Source: Bacillus sp. 522_BSPC (GTDB lineage Bacteria > Bacillota > Bacilli > Bacillales > Cytobacillaceae). Taken from it: a stretch of 53,574 nt of DNA. Below, piece by piece: positions 28,206 to 38,683 of this stretch. The first letter of the stretch is position 1, and every line of letters starts with the position of its first letter. Under the pieces are notes generated by a model. That model saw only the letters and a program-made list of their open reading frames with translations. It did no database searches and was not told where the DNA came from. The translations under genes and the position numbers were made by a program. The DNA is taken from NCBI RefSeq assembly GCF_001076885.1, contig NZ_JVDT01000113.1, positions 1 to 53,574 of the forward strand, in the 5' to 3' direction.

Positions 28206-28297
28206 CAAAGGCTGAACAGGTAAGAGCAAAATAACTATTAATTGAGGGACTTCCTCATTAATAGTTATTACTGATAACCTGGACAGCCTTTGTTTTT
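28206..28297 (+). terminator. Large nested hairpin after yqhY, likely terminator
   Basis: The outer stem is CAAAGGCTG..CAGGT (from 28206) with ACCTG..CAGCCTTTG (ending 28292). The inner stem is ATAACTATTAATTGAGG with CCTCATTAATAGTTAT. TTTTT follows the outer stem. At about 87 bases it is longer than normal terminators, so a processed RNA or a small repeat element is possible. Confidence 0.65.
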
Positions 28298-28440
28298 GTG
28301 AAAATTACCTGTTAATAAGAACAGAATTCTAGGTTTTTTTCATGTAAGATAGAGTTTTGTTTTTATTTATGCTATTATTCATGTAGCATAGATAAAAAGG
28401 TTGAAAAACCTATGGAAGGATTTTAAAGGAGCCATAAATA

Positions 28441-28836
28441 ATGAAAAGAAGAACTGCCAGAGAAAAGGCCTTACAGGCACTATTTCAAATTGATATTAGT
28501 GATATAGATAAGGAAACAGCAATAGAACATGTTTTAGAAGGAGAAAAATCAGATTTATACCTTACCAAATTAGTGGATGGTGTATTAAGCCATCAAGTAT
28601 CTATTGATGAAACGATAAAGCAATACCTAGAAAATTGGTCTCTAGAAAGAATAGCAAATGTAGACCGTAATGTTCTTCGTCTTGCTACGTATGAAATTAT
28701 GTATAGTCAAGCAGATGATGTACCTGTAAATGTAGCAATTGATGAGGCTGTAGAGATTGCTAAACTTTATGGTGATGATCAATCTGGTAGATTTGTCAAC
28801 GGTGTATTATCTAAGATTAAAGCTAATCAAGAGTAG
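28441..28836 (+). CDS. nusB: Transcription antitermination factor NusB
   Basis: This 131-residue all-helical RNA-binding protein acts in rRNA antitermination with NusE. Family features are KRRTAREKALQALFQIDI at the N terminus and LRLATYEIMYSQADDVPVNVAIDEAVEIAKLYGDDQSGRFVNGVL. The ribosome site is AAAGGAG before ATG 28441. In B. subtilis folD lies between nusB and xseA; here it does not. Confidence 0.97.
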   Translation: MKRRTAREKALQALFQIDISDIDKETAIEHVLEGEKSDLYLTKLVDGVLSHQVSIDETIKQYLENWSLERIANVDRNVLRLATYEIMYSQADDVPVNVAIDEAVEIAKLYGDDQSGRFVNGVLSKIKANQE

Positions 28837-28887
28837 TAAGAGAAACGATGGTTTGATTAATAGTATGAATATGTGACAATTCAAATT

Positions 28888-28944
28888 TTGTTTCCTTCTA
28901 GAACAAAAAATTTGATATCATCCTGAATTGTTTCCTTCTATAAC
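28888..28944 (+). repeat. Short direct repeat pair between nusB and xseA
   Basis: TTGTTTCCTTCTAGAAC (28888-28904) recurs as TTGTTTCCTTCTATAAC (28928-28944): 16 of 17 bases match, offset 40. The stretch also contains the inverted pair CAATTC/GAATTG. No function is assigned. Confidence 0.55.
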
Positions 28945-28959
28945 CTATAAACATGAACG

Positions 28960-28997
28960 AAAAGGGATGTGGTGTATGGATACTACACCCCTTTTTC
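28960..28997 (+). terminator. Terminator-like hairpin upstream of xseA
   Basis: AAAAGGG..GTG..GTA pairs with TAC..CAC..CCCTTTTT (28960-28996), with a small internal loop. It would end nusB transcripts or attenuate entry into xseA. Confidence 0.6.
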
Positions 28998-29023
28998 CAT
29001 CCTGTAAAAGGAGTTTTTTATAA

Positions 29024-30370
29024 ATGGAATCACGTTATTTAACGGTACATGCATTGACTAAATACATAAAAAGGAAATTTGATGCAGATCCTCATTTGCA
29101 TGAGATTATGGTAAAAGGAGAAATCTCAAATTTTAAGCAGCATTCAAGTGGTCATATGTATTTTACCTTAAAAGATGAAAAGGCGAGGATTTTGGCAGTT
29201 ATGTTTGCTCGAAATAATCAGCAAATGAAATTTAAGCCGGAAAATGGGATGAAAGTACTTATTAAAGCAAGTATCACAGTTTATGAATCAAGCGGGCAAT
29301 ATCAAATGTATGTTTCAGAAATGCAGCCAGACGGAATAGGTCAACTTTATTTGGCTTATGAACAGTTAAGAGCAAAATTGGAACAAGAAGGCATGTTTCG
29401 CCAAGATCATAAGAAAGCCATTCCTAAATATCCCAGAACAATTGGTGTAATTACCTCTCCAACTGGTGCTGCAATAAGAGATATTATTACGACAATTAAA
29501 AGACGATATCCCATTGCAAAAATAATGATCTATCCAGCACTAGTGCAAGGAGAAACAGCGGCTCCTTCTATTGTAAAGGCTGTTCAACAAGCTAATGAAC
29601 AGGATTCTCCATTGATTGATGTCCTCATAGTAGGTAGAGGTGGCGGTTCCATAGAGGAATTATGGGCTTTTAATGAAGAAATCGTTGCCAGAGCCATTTA
29701 CACTTCGAATATTCCAGTAATTTCCGCTGTCGGTCATGAAACAGACTTTACTATTTGTGATTTTGTTGCTGATATGCGTGCGCCGACTCCAACTGGAGCA
29801 GCTGAGCTTGCTGTACCCCATATAGATGAACTTGTAGAGCGTATTTTGACAAGGCAAAGTCGGTTGATTAGAGGGATAAAAGAGAAAGTTGAGTTACAGA
29901 AGCTTCGTCTAAATAGAATTCAGCGTTCCTATGCATTTCGTTATCCAAAGGTATTGTATGACCAAAAAATGGAGCAGCTAGATAAACAGACAGAATTATT
30001 AACGCGTAATGTGCAAAGAGTTCTTGAACAGAAACATATGCAACAGGAATTAATACAAAAGCAGCTTGTTAGAAATCACCCTAATCATTATATCAAGAAG
30101 GCCAATCAAGATTTAGCTAGCTTACAAAAAAATCTAGTTCGTAATACGGAGCTTATTCTGCAAGCAAAAAGACAAGCTTTTCTTTCGAAAATAGGGAAGA
30201 TGGATGCATTAAGTCCGCTGAAAATAATGGAAAGAGGCTATAATGTAGCATACGATCATCACGGGAAGTTAATAGCAAGTATTAAACAAGTCAAGCCTAA
30301 GGATCAGATTGAGTTAAACCTGGCTGATGGAATGGTAGAAGCAGAAATTATTGCGGTAAAGGAGAGATAG
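29024..30370 (+). CDS. xseA: Exodeoxyribonuclease VII large subunit
   Basis: This 448-residue protein has an N-terminal OB fold (VKGEISNFKQHSSGHMYFTLKD), a central catalytic domain (IGVITSPTGAAIRDIITTIKRRYP, LIVGRGGGSIEELWAFNEE, VISAVGHETDFTICDFVADMRAPTPTGAAE) and a long C-terminal coiled coil. It degrades single-stranded DNA together with XseB. The ribosome site is AAAAGGAG before ATG 29024. It is first of xseA-xseB-ispA. Confidence 0.97.
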   Translation: MESRYLTVHALTKYIKRKFDADPHLHEIMVKGEISNFKQHSSGHMYFTLKDEKARILAVMFARNNQQMKFKPENGMKVLIKASITVYESSGQYQMYVSEMQPDGIGQLYLAYEQLRAKLEQEGMFRQDHKKAIPKYPRTIGVITSPTGAAIRDIITTIKRRYPIAKIMIYPALVQGETAAPSIVKAVQQANEQDSPLIDVLIVGRGGGSIEELWAFNEEIVARAIYTSNIPVISAVGHETDFTICDFVADMRAPTPTGAAELAVPHIDELVERILTRQSRLIRGIKEKVELQKLRLNRIQRSYAFRYPKVLYDQKMEQLDKQTELLTRNVQRVLEQKHMQQELIQKQLVRNHPNHYIKKANQDLASLQKNLVRNTELILQAKRQAFLSKIGKMDALSPLKIMERGYNVAYDHHGKLIASIKQVKPKDQIELNLADGMVEAEIIAVKER

Positions 30371-30373
30371 ATT

Positions 30374-30613
30374 TTGGCAACCAATTCAGAAAAAAATCCA
30401 TCTTTTGAAGAAGCGATGGAAGAATTAGAGAGAATCGTTGAAAAACTAGAAGAGGGAGACGTTCCGTTAGAAGAGGCAATTAACACGTATAAAAAAGGAA
30501 TGGAGCTTTCTAAATATTGTCATGAGAAATTAAAAAATGTTGAAGAACAATTGGCTGAAGTAGTATTAGAAAATGGAAAAAAACAACCTTTTTCAATTGC
30601 TGAGGAGGAATAA
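30374..30613 (+). CDS. xseB: Exodeoxyribonuclease VII small subunit
   Basis: This 79-residue protein has the family core [44 protein letters not shown]. It starts at TTG 30374 after GGAGAG, 3 bases behind the xseA stop, and is followed after 3 bases by ispA. Confidence 0.95.
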   Translation: MATNSEKNPSFEEAMEELERIVEKLEEGDVPLEEAINTYKKGMELSKYCHEKLKNVEEQLAEVVLENGKKQPFSIAEEE

Positions 30614-30616
30614 CGC

Positions 30617-31510
30617 TTGAATAATATCTCTTTGTCAGCATTTACAAGCAACTATAAGGATATATTGGAAAAGGAATTAAAGAAAAATGTAGAAAAGCTA
30701 GCAGCACCAGCTAACTTAAAAGATTCGATGCTCTATTCCTTAAACGCGGGTGGAAAAAGAATTCGACCATTACTTTTGTTTGCAACTATACAGGCGTATG
30801 GAAAAGATCCACTTATCGGGTTATTACCAGCAATAGCAATTGAGATGATACATACCTACTCCTTGATTCACGATGATTTGCCAAGTATGGATGATGACGA
30901 TTTACGAAGAGGTCTACCAACAAATCATAAAGTATACGGGGAGGCAATTGCAATTTTGGCAGGAGATGCCCTACTTACCTACAGCTTTCAAATAATGGCG
31001 AATATGAAGCAACAAAATATTCCTGCAGAAACGATACTCGCGACAATCGGTCTTTTAGCAGAAGCAGCTGGTGCAGAAGGCATGGTGGGTGGACAAGTTG
31101 CGGATATTGAAGGGGAAAATAAAACCTTAAATCAACAAGAGCTTGAGCAAATCCACCTACATAAAACAGGAAAGCTACTAGAGGTTAGCATTATAATTGG
31201 TGCAAAATTAGCAGGTGCTAATAACACTGAAATAAAGCAGCTAAAGCAATTTGCTTATCATTTAGGTTTAGCCTTCCAAATTCGAGACGATATATTAGAT
31301 TTAGAGGGTGATGAAGAGCTTATTGGAAAGCCAATTGGAAGTGATATGGGTAATCACAAGAGTACCTATCCAAAAATACTCACAATGGATGGAGCGAAAA
31401 GTGAATTAGATTTGCATATCAGACAAGCAAAAGGTCTTCTTGAAAGCTTGCCTATAGATAGTGCAATCTTAGAAAAGATTACAGATTTAATTGCCTATAG
31501 AAATAATTAA
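30617..31510 (+). CDS. ispA: Farnesyl diphosphate synthase
   Basis: This 297-residue trans-prenyltransferase condenses isopentenyl diphosphate with dimethylallyl and geranyl diphosphate. Both aspartate-rich motifs are present: HDDLPSMDDDDLRRG near residue 85 and QIRDDILDLEGD near residue 222, plus GGKRIRP. It starts at TTG 30617 with GAGGAGG upstream. Dxs, which makes the isoprenoid precursor, is encoded next. Confidence 0.96.
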   Translation: MNNISLSAFTSNYKDILEKELKKNVEKLAAPANLKDSMLYSLNAGGKRIRPLLLFATIQAYGKDPLIGLLPAIAIEMIHTYSLIHDDLPSMDDDDLRRGLPTNHKVYGEAIAILAGDALLTYSFQIMANMKQQNIPAETILATIGLLAEAAGAEGMVGGQVADIEGENKTLNQQELEQIHLHKTGKLLEVSIIIGAKLAGANNTEIKQLKQFAYHLGLAFQIRDDILDLEGDEELIGKPIGSDMGNHKSTYPKILTMDGAKSELDLHIRQAKGLLESLPIDSAILEKITDLIAYRNN

Positions 31511-31932
31511 TTATATCTTCCTTAAAACATTTAAAGGCTTTCTCGGAACTATATAGGAAAATAAGAATAGAGAATCAGATGACCAGGGTGTCTCCAGCAT
31601 ATTTGACAACACTTATGCATTTTATAGAAGTATAAACCTCTATATTTGTGCAAGAGGAGTGTTCCATTTGGAGGCATCCTTCTTTTTAGCGCTTCATTTC
31701 ATTCATTTAACTATGTAGAATTACTACTATTATGGGGGAATGAATGGTATAATACATACTTAATAATAAGAATAAATTAGGTTTTTTTTATAAAATAAGG
31801 TATTCTAATATAAAATACAATCTTTGGCGAAAAAGAAATGAAAATGGTTAAATGGAAGGAAGATATACCAATATAGTCATTTAAGAAATATTGACTATTG
31901 GTTATAACTGAACGAAAGTGAGTTGTTACCTA
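31511..31932 (+). other. ispA-dxs intergenic region: terminator and possible promoter
   Basis: A terminator-like hairpin lies at 31652-31687 (AAGAGGAGTG..TTCC / GGA..GGCATCCTTCTTTTT, with small bulges). Downstream, GGTATAATAC contains TATAAT (31748-31753), a possible -10 for dxs, but no good -35 is seen. The last 150 bases are AT-rich leader without an evident structure. Confidence 0.5.
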
Positions 31933-33825
31933 ATGGATTTAATGTCAATTGAAAATCCAGCATTTTTAAAAGGATTATCCAATGAGGAGCTCAAGAGCCT
32001 TAGCGAAGATATCCGTCACTTTTTAATTAATCAACTTTCTCTAACTGGTGGCCATATTGGTCCAAATTTAGGAGTAGTCGAATTAACACTTGCACTTCAT
32101 AAATGCTTTGATAGTCCAAAGGATAAAATGCTATGGGATGTAGGGCATCAATCCTATGTACACAAAATTTTAACTGGTCGAGCAAAAGATTTTGATACCC
32201 TTAGACAATACAAGGGGATGAGCGGTTTTCCAAAAATGAATGAAAGTGAGCATGATGTATGGGAAACAGGCCATAGCTCCACATCTTTATCGGCAGCAAT
32301 GGGAATGGCAGTAGCTCGCGATTTGAAAAAGGAAGACTCTTATATTATTCCGATTATTGGGGATGGAGCCTTAACAGGTGGAATGGCCCTTGAAGCACTT
32401 AATCATATCGGTGATGAAAAGAAAAATATGATTGTGATTCTTAATGATAACGAAATGTCGATTGCCCCAAATGTCGGTGCCCTTCATCAAGTATTGGGAA
32501 GATTAAGAACTGCTGGCAAGTATCAATGGGTTAAAGATGAATTAGAAATGCTTTTAAAGAAAATTCCTGCAGTCGGTGGTAAGATGGCAGCCACTGCTGA
32601 AAGAATTAAAGATAGTTTAAAGTATTTATTAGTGTCTGGTGTGTTTTTTGAAGAGTTAGGCTTTACTTATTTAGGGCCAGTTGATGGACATGATTTCGAA
32701 GACTTATTTGAACAATTAAATTATGCAAAGAAAACTTCTGGACCAGTATTATTACATGTAATTACGAAAAAAGGGAAAGGATTCTCTCCTGCTGAAAAAG
32801 ATAAAATTGGCACATGGCACGGAACAGGTCCATATAAGATTGAGACAGGAGATTTTGTAAAGCCGACTATTACGGCACCTGCCTGGAGTAAACTAGTAAG
32901 TGATACTGTTTTGAAATTGGCGCGAACAGATGAACGAATCGTTGCTGTTACACCTGCGATGCCAGTTGGTTCAAAATTAGAATCATTTGCAAAAGAATTC
33001 CCAAATCGAATGCTTGATGTTGGAATAGCAGAACAGCATGCTGTTACATTAGCAGCTGGACTGGCAACACAAAAAATGAAGCCATTTTTAGCGATTTATT
33101 CTACATTTTTACAACGTGCATACGATCAAATGCTTCATGATGTGTGCCGTCAAAATTTAAATGTGTTTATCGGAATTGACCGTGCAGGCTTAGTCGGTGC
33201 AGACGGAGAAACGCATCAAGGGATTTATGATATTGCATTTTTACGTCATATGCCAAACTTAGTTTTAATGATGCCGAAAGACGAAAATGAAGGGCAGCAT
33301 ATGGTAAATACGGCAATCAAGTATAATGATGGACCAATTGCAATGCGTTTCCCTCGCGGAAATGGAATTGGGGTAGAGCTAGATTCTGCATTAAAAACGA
33401 TTCCAATCGGTACATGGGAAGTGTTAAGAGAGGGATCTGACGCCGCAATCCTTACTTTTGGAACAACCATTGAAATGGCAATGGAGGCAGCAAATCAGCT
33501 GGAAGCCCAAGGCATACACGTGAAAGTCGTCAATGCGCGATTTATCAAACCATTAGATGAAGCAATGTTAACGGATTTATTAAAAAAACAAATTCCAATA
33601 TTGACATTAGAAGAAGCAATTCTGCAAGGTGGATTTGGAAGTTATTGTTTAGAATATGCACACGATCATGGCTATGGCGCAAATGTAATCGATCGTATGG
33701 GAATTCCTGACCAATTTATTGAACATGGTGATGTCCATTCTTTATTAGAAGAAATTAATTTAACAAAAGAAGAAGTAGTAAATAGACTTTTAGCGATTGC
33801 AAGAAATAAACAAAAGAGGGCTTAG
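31933..33825 (+). CDS. dxs: 1-deoxy-D-xylulose-5-phosphate synthase
   Basis: This 630-residue thiamine-diphosphate enzyme performs the first step of the MEP isoprenoid pathway. Motifs are [31 protein letters not shown] (ThDP site), [19 protein letters not shown] and [15 protein letters not shown]. The frame opens at GTG 31918, but ATG 31933 gives the standard [14 protein letters not shown] terminus and follows GAAAGTGAG. It is followed closely by yqxC. Confidence 0.97.
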   Translation: MDLMSIENPAFLKGLSNEELKSLSEDIRHFLINQLSLTGGHIGPNLGVVELTLALHKCFDSPKDKMLWDVGHQSYVHKILTGRAKDFDTLRQYKGMSGFPKMNESEHDVWETGHSSTSLSAAMGMAVARDLKKEDSYIIPIIGDGALTGGMALEALNHIGDEKKNMIVILNDNEMSIAPNVGALHQVLGRLRTAGKYQWVKDELEMLLKKIPAVGGKMAATAERIKDSLKYLLVSGVFFEELGFTYLGPVDGHDFEDLFEQLNYAKKTSGPVLLHVITKKGKGFSPAEKDKIGTWHGTGPYKIETGDFVKPTITAPAWSKLVSDTVLKLARTDERIVAVTPAMPVGSKLESFAKEFPNRMLDVGIAEQHAVTLAAGLATQKMKPFLAIYSTFLQRAYDQMLHDVCRQNLNVFIGIDRAGLVGADGETHQGIYDIAFLRHMPNLVLMMPKDENEGQHMVNTAIKYNDGPIAMRFPRGNGIGVELDSALKTIPIGTWEVLREGSDAAILTFGTTIEMAMEAANQLEAQGIHVKVVNARFIKPLDEAMLTDLLKKQIPILTLEEAILQGGFGSYCLEYAHDHGYGANVIDRMGIPDQFIEHGDVHSLLEEINLTKEEVVNRLLAIARNKQKRA

Positions 33826-33832
33826 AGCATTC

Positions 33833-34663
33833 ATGAAGAAAGAAAGAATAGATGTATTATTAGTGGAACAAGGTTTATTTGAAACAAGGGAAAAGGCAAA
33901 ACGTGCTGTGATGGCAGGGATTGTTTATTGTGAGGAAAATAGACTGGATAAACCAGGTGAAAAAATAAATGCCGATGCTAAGCTGACAGTAAAAGGAAAG
34001 ACGCTGCAGTATGTTTCAAGAGGCGGCTTAAAGTTGGAAAAGGCACTCAAAGTATTTGATGTCAACATGAAAGATAAAGTATTGCTTGATATCGGCTCTT
34101 CTACCGGAGGATTTACTGATTGTGCTTTGCAAAACGGAGCAAAGCAATCGTATGCCTTAGATGTAGGCTATAACCAATTAGCGTGGAAGCTAAGACAGGA
34201 TGAGCGTGTAATTGTTATGGAAAGAACGAATTTCCGTTACGTAACTCCTGCTGATTTAGTAGGAGAAATGCCGAATATTGCTTCTATTGATGTTTCATTT
34301 ATTTCTTTAAAGCTAATATTGCCTGTGTTAAAAACATTATTAGTTTCAGGCAGTGATGTCATTGCTTTAGTGAAGCCGCAATTTGAAGCGGGAAGAGAAC
34401 AAGTTGGGAAAAAAGGAATTGTCAGAGATCGAAAAGTCCATGAGTCTGTTTTAGAAAAAATAATCGATTTTTCGAAAAAAGAAGGATATATCATAAAAAA
34501 TCTGTCCTTTTCTCCTATAACTGGCGGTGATGGCAACATTGAATTTTTGCTTCATCTTCATTGGGATGAACGCGAGGAGAAACATGAGCATTTTTATCAA
34601 ATAAAAGAGACTGTGGAAGCGGCACACGCTGAATTGAAGGCAAATAAAGAAACCGATAAATAA
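33833..34663 (+). CDS. yqxC: TlyA-family rRNA methyltransferase / hemolysin-like protein YqxC
   Basis: This 276-residue protein has an N-terminal S4 RNA-binding domain (ERIDVLLVEQGLFETREKAKRAVMAGIV) and an FtsJ-type SAM methyltransferase domain (LLDIGSSTGGFTDCALQNGAKQSYALDVGYNQLAWKLRQD). TlyA homologues 2'-O-methylate rRNA; the target here is inferred. ATG 33833 gives the usual N terminus. It is 7 bases after dxs, so cotranscribed. Confidence 0.93.
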   Translation: MKKERIDVLLVEQGLFETREKAKRAVMAGIVYCEENRLDKPGEKINADAKLTVKGKTLQYVSRGGLKLEKALKVFDVNMKDKVLLDIGSSTGGFTDCALQNGAKQSYALDVGYNQLAWKLRQDERVIVMERTNFRYVTPADLVGEMPNIASIDVSFISLKLILPVLKTLLVSGSDVIALVKPQFEAGREQVGKKGIVRDRKVHESVLEKIIDFSKKEGYIIKNLSFSPITGGDGNIEFLLHLHWDEREEKHEHFYQIKETVEAAHAELKANKETDK

Positions 34664-34674
34664 GCAAATGGTAG

Positions 34675-34748
34675 AAGGGTTTGACTACATGAAGAGAACT
34701 AGTACAATAATGCTAGTAGAAGATCTCTTATGTTGGCTAACCCTTTTT
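34675..34748 (+). terminator. Long hairpin terminator after yqxC
   Basis: Nested stems AAGGGTT/AACCCTT, CATGAAGAGA/TCTCTTATG and ACTAGTA/GCTAGT, followed by TTTTT. Confidence 0.75.
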
Positions 34749-34903
34749 GCTGTACAATAGAAGATACAAAAGTAATGTTGTTTTATTCTTTGTTCTTGTA
34801 AAAAGGCGAACAAACACGGTAAAATAAGATAGAAGGAAAATGTCTAAAAAAATCGAATGAACGAATAAAAGGAAACAAATACTTTTATATAAAGAGCAAT
34901 AAA

Positions 34904-34917
34904 CATTATACATAATG
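34904..34917. promoter_or_regulatory. Inverted repeat in argR promoter region
   Basis: CATTAT-AC-ATAATG lies 30 bases before argR and overlaps a possible -10 (TATACA). It could be an operator or simply promoter sequence. It does not match the ARG-box consensus well. Confidence 0.3.
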
Positions 34918-34947
34918 AAATGATAACCACTATAAAGGATGGAAAAT

Positions 34948-35397
34948 ATGAATAAGGGTCAAAGGCATATAAAAATAAGAGAAATTATTACAAATAATGA
35001 TATAGAAACGCAAGATGAATTAGTAGATGAATTGAAAAGTGCCGGCTATAATGTAACACAAGCTACTGTTTCAAGGGATATTAAAGAATTACATTTAGTT
35101 AAAGTGCCCCTTCAAGATGGTAGATATAAATATAGCCTTCCTGCTGACCAACGATTTAATCCATTGCAGAAATTAAAAAGAATGCTGATGGACTCCTTTG
35201 TTAAAATCGATTCAGCAGAAAATTTGCTCGTTCTAAAATCTTTGCCTGGGAATGCACAGGCCATTGGTGCATTAATTGATAATTTAGATTGGGATGAAAT
35301 ACTAGGTACAATATGTGGAGATGATACATGTCTAATCATTTGCCGCTCTGCTGAAGAAGGCAAGAGAATTAGCGATCGTTTTCTTGATATGCTTTAA
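34948..35397 (+). CDS. argR: Arginine repressor ArgR/AhrC
   Basis: This 149-residue protein, the same size as B. subtilis AhrC, has an N-terminal winged helix ([33 protein letters not shown]) and a C-terminal arginine-binding hexamer domain with the [15 protein letters not shown] motif. It represses arginine synthesis and activates catabolism in relatives. ATG 34948 is preferred over 34939 because AAAGGATGG then has proper spacing. It lies 16 bases before recN. Confidence 0.96.
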   Translation: MNKGQRHIKIREIITNNDIETQDELVDELKSAGYNVTQATVSRDIKELHLVKVPLQDGRYKYSLPADQRFNPLQKLKRMLMDSFVKIDSAENLLVLKSLPGNAQAIGALIDNLDWDEILGTICGDDTCLIICRSAEEGKRISDRFLDML

Positions 35398-35413
35398 TTT
35401 GGGGGGACATTAA

Positions 35414-37102
35414 TTGCTAAGTGAATTATCGATTAAAAATTTTGCAATCATAGATAGTCTATCCATTTCCTATAATAAAGGACTTACTGTACTAACTGGT
35501 GAGACAGGTGCAGGGAAATCCATTATCATTGATGCAATTAATTTGTTAGTTGGTGGCCGTGGTTCTGCCGAATTTGTTCGACATGGAGAAGAGAAGGCAG
35601 AAATTGAAGGATTATTTTATATAGAAGATGGTCATCCATGTTTTCGAAAAATGAATGAATTTGGAATAGATATAGATGAAGGTACAATTGTATTAAGAAG
35701 AGATATTGCGCTATCTGGTAAAAGTGTTTGTCGAATAAATGGAAAACTAATTACGATTTCTGTTTTACGAGAAATAGGGTCCACACTGATTGATATACAT
35801 GGACAGCATGAACATCAGGAATTAATGGACGAAACGAAACATTTACAATTATTGGATACTTTTGCAATGGGAGAATTGGCTCCTGTTTTGGAAGAATATG
35901 AAGAAATTTATCGTTCTTATACACAAACGCAAAAAAAATTAATGAACTTAACAGAAAATGAGCAGCAAATGGCACAAAGGCTTGATTTACTGCAATTTCA
36001 GTTTAATGAAATTGAAAGTGCTCATTTGAAATTAAATGAAGATGAAGAATTGTTGGAAGAAAAAAAGAAGTTAAGTAATTTTGAAAAAATATATGATAGC
36101 ATTCAAACAGGCTATACAGCTCTTAGAGGGGAACAAAAGGGCTTGGATTGGCTTGGGGAAGTAATGGGAAATATGGAGGAAGCTGCAAGCTTAGATACTG
36201 AATATAAAGATATGGCTGAATCTGTTTCCAATAGTTATTATATTTTAGAAGATATTGCAAGACAGATGCGGGGTGCTTTAGATTATTTAGAATATGACCC
36301 AGAAAGATTAAATGAAATTGAAGCAAGGTTAAATGAAATTAATACATTAAAGCGGAAATATGGCAAAACGGTATCGGAGATTTTAGAATATGCTGCTAAA
36401 ATTGAAGAAGAACTAGAAACCATACAAAATAAAGAGACACATATTGATTTATTAGAGCGCGAATTAGCTTCCCTAAAAAAAGATTTATTAGTAGAAGCAA
36501 AGGAACTGCATGTTTTAAGAAGAAAAGCGGCAGAGCGTCTAACAAATAGTATTCATCAAGAACTAAAAGAGCTATACATGGAAAAAACAGTTTTTGAAGT
36601 AAGAATAAATGCTAATGAAAATAATGTCACGAAAAAAGGAATAGATGAGGTAGAATTTTATATTTCCACAAATCCTGGTGAACCTCTTAAGCCATTATCG
36701 AAAATCGTTTCTGGTGGAGAGCTATCGAGAATGATGCTTGCACTAAAGAGCATTTTCTCTAAGCATCAAGGCGTCACTTCTATAATATTTGATGAAGTAG
36801 ATACTGGTGTAAGTGGAAGAGTAGCTCAAGCGATTGCCGAAAAAATTCATCATGTTTCAGTCGATTCGCAAGTATTATGCATTTCCCACTTGCCTCAAGT
36901 AGCTGCAATGGCAGATACTCATTTATTTATTGCGAAAAAAATAGAAGACGGTAGAACCTCTACATCTGTTACCCCATTGGTTCAGCAAGATAAGATAAAA
37001 GAGATAGGACGAATGATTTCTGGAGCAGAAATTACCGAATTAACAAAAAAACATGCAAAAGAACTGTTAAAATTAGCGCAAAAAGCTAAGAATAAAGTAT
37101 AG
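35414..37102 (+). CDS. recN: DNA repair protein RecN
   Basis: This 562-residue SMC-like ATPase acts early in double-strand-break repair. Walker A is GETGAGKS (residues 29-36), with HGQHEHQ, a central coiled coil (about 150-370), signature VSGGELSRMMLALK and Walker B IIFDEVDTGVSG. It starts at TTG 35414 after GGGGGG. It is cotranscribed with argR as in B. subtilis. Confidence 0.97.
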   Translation: MLSELSIKNFAIIDSLSISYNKGLTVLTGETGAGKSIIIDAINLLVGGRGSAEFVRHGEEKAEIEGLFYIEDGHPCFRKMNEFGIDIDEGTIVLRRDIALSGKSVCRINGKLITISVLREIGSTLIDIHGQHEHQELMDETKHLQLLDTFAMGELAPVLEEYEEIYRSYTQTQKKLMNLTENEQQMAQRLDLLQFQFNEIESAHLKLNEDEELLEEKKKLSNFEKIYDSIQTGYTALRGEQKGLDWLGEVMGNMEEAASLDTEYKDMAESVSNSYYILEDIARQMRGALDYLEYDPERLNEIEARLNEINTLKRKYGKTVSEILEYAAKIEEELETIQNKETHIDLLERELASLKKDLLVEAKELHVLRRKAAERLTNSIHQELKELYMEKTVFEVRINANENNVTKKGIDEVEFYISTNPGEPLKPLSKIVSGGELSRMMLALKSIFSKHQGVTSIIFDEVDTGVSGRVAQAIAEKIHHVSVDSQVLCISHLPQVAAMADTHLFIAKKIEDGRTSTSVTPLVQQDKIKEIGRMISGAEITELTKKHAKELLKLAQKAKNKV

Positions 37103-37108
37103 ACACGT

Positions 37109-37141
37109 AAAACCTCTGTATATGTGCAGAGGTTTTATTTT
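37109..37141 (+). terminator. Intrinsic terminator after recN
   Basis: AAAACCTCTG (37109-37118) pairs with CAGAGGTTTT (37127-37136), followed by ATTTTATT. Confidence 0.85.
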
Positions 37142-37313
37142 ATTCTTTTTAAGAAATTGTGAAATACAGTTAATGTTGAAAAAATTGACAAAGCTATCCA
37201 ATATGGGTAGGTATTTAAAATTTTTAACAGTTATAAATGAGGCTCATACAGGCAAAGTTATAAATGTAGCCGGGAGAAGTCGTGGTGAAAAGAAGCGAGG
37301 AGAGTGAAGAGAA

Positions 37314-38606
37314 TTGAAAAGTGATATCCTTAGAAAAATAATTGGTGGGATTCTCCTTGTTTCATTAATATCTTTAGTATGTAATCAATCATTTCAAGAA
37401 TATCTTCATATTCCCAAAAGCATTACATTGTTTGAGGGGCAATCGATGGAAATCAACAATAGTGAGGCGATTCCTGTGACAGCAAATGTAGCAGACGAAG
37501 ATTCGGTTGTTGCATTAAGCCAGGAAAAAGGCAAACTTTCTTTGCAAGGAAAAGTAAGTGGGAAAGAAGAGATGATGCTTGAGCTAGCGGGTTTTCCGAT
37601 AAAAAAAGTGGATGTGAATGTTCTAAAAGACTTTAAAGTCATTCCTGGTGGTCAATCCATCGGGGTGAAATTAAATACAGTTGGCGTACTGGTGGTTGGG
37701 CATCACCAAGTTAATACAGAAGAAGCAAAACAATCGCCTGGCGAAAAAGCTGGGATCAAAGTTGGCGATATGATTGTTGAAATAAATGGACAGAAAATCG
37801 AAAAAATGGCAGATGTTGCACCATTTGTTCAAAAAGCAGGCGAAGAAAATAAACCATTAGATTTAACAGTTAAAAGAGAGAAGAAAGAATTTAAAACCAA
37901 GTTAATGCCGCTTAAAGAAAAAGGGGACAACACATTTAAATTAGGGCTTTATATAAGAGATTCAGCAGCAGGGATAGGAACAATGACTTTTTATCACCCT
38001 GATTCCATGAAATATGGGGCTTTAGGTCATGTGATATCAGATATGGATACAAAAAAACCAATAGTTGTGGATGATGGAGAAGTACTGCGTTCTACTGTAA
38101 CAAGTATTGAAAAAGGCAGTAATGGCAATCCAGGTGAAAAATTAGCAAGATTTTCAGAAGATAAAGAAGTTATCGGGGACATTAAAACAAATAGTCCTTT
38201 TGGAATATTTGGGGAACTAAATAAAAACATTAAAAATGGAATCATGGACGAGCCAATGCCGATTACATTATCAGACCAAGTAAAAGAAGGACCAGCACAA
38301 ATACTAACGGTCGTAGATAATGATCAGGTGAAGCTTTTTGATATCGAAGTAGTAAGCTCTGTACCACAAAAATATCCTGCTACAAAAGGATTAGTTATTA
38401 AAGTAACAGATAAAGAATTATTAAGTAAAACAGGTGGGATTGTCCAAGGTATGAGTGGTAGTCCAATTATCCAAGATGGAAAAGTAATTGGAGCAGTTAC
38501 CCACGTCTTTGTAAATGATCCAACTAGTGGCTATGGAGTTCACATTGAATGGATGTTAAATGAAGCAGGAATTGATATATACGAAAAAGGTCAAAAAGCG
38601 TCATAG
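37314..38606 (+). CDS. spoIVB: SpoIVB serine peptidase
   Basis: This 430-residue S55 peptidase is secreted from the forespore and triggers processing of pro-sigma-K by cleaving SpoIVFA. It has an N-terminal membrane/signal helix (about 8-24), a PDZ domain (residues about 115-200, [22 protein letters not shown]) and a catalytic domain with H239 in [10 protein letters not shown] and the active serine in GMSGSPI (S381 by analogy with the known GxSG site). It starts at TTG 37314 with GAGGAGAG upstream. No forespore-sigma promoter could be placed with confidence. Confidence 0.96.
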   Translation: MKSDILRKIIGGILLVSLISLVCNQSFQEYLHIPKSITLFEGQSMEINNSEAIPVTANVADEDSVVALSQEKGKLSLQGKVSGKEEMMLELAGFPIKKVDVNVLKDFKVIPGGQSIGVKLNTVGVLVVGHHQVNTEEAKQSPGEKAGIKVGDMIVEINGQKIEKMADVAPFVQKAGEENKPLDLTVKREKKEFKTKLMPLKEKGDNTFKLGLYIRDSAAGIGTMTFYHPDSMKYGALGHVISDMDTKKPIVVDDGEVLRSTVTSIEKGSNGNPGEKLARFSEDKEVIGDIKTNSPFGIFGELNKNIKNGIMDEPMPITLSDQVKEGPAQILTVVDNDQVKLFDIEVVSSVPQKYPATKGLVIKVTDKELLSKTGGIVQGMSGSPIIQDGKVIGAVTHVFVNDPTSGYGVHIEWMLNEAGIDIYEKGQKAS

Positions 38607-38628
38607 AAAAAACGGGCAACAACAAAAA

Positions 38629-38680
38629 CAAAAAGTATCATGAAAAGGAGTTTTATTCATCCTTTCCATGATACTTTTTG
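38629..38680. terminator. Bidirectional terminator between spoIVB and the prenyltransferase gene
   Basis: CAAAAAGTATCATG..AAAGG (from 38629) pairs with CCTTT..CATGATACTTTTTG (to 38680), with A/T runs on both flanks. Confidence 0.88.
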
Positions 38681-38683
38681 AAT

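Noticed and set aside
34850-34920. ARG box for autoregulation of argR
   Set aside because: TGAACGAATAAA and CATTATACATAATG do not match the paired ARG-box consensus well enough.
37122-37307. 61-codon ORF between recN and spoIVB
   Set aside because: It starts inside the recN terminator, has no ribosome site and no recognisable features.
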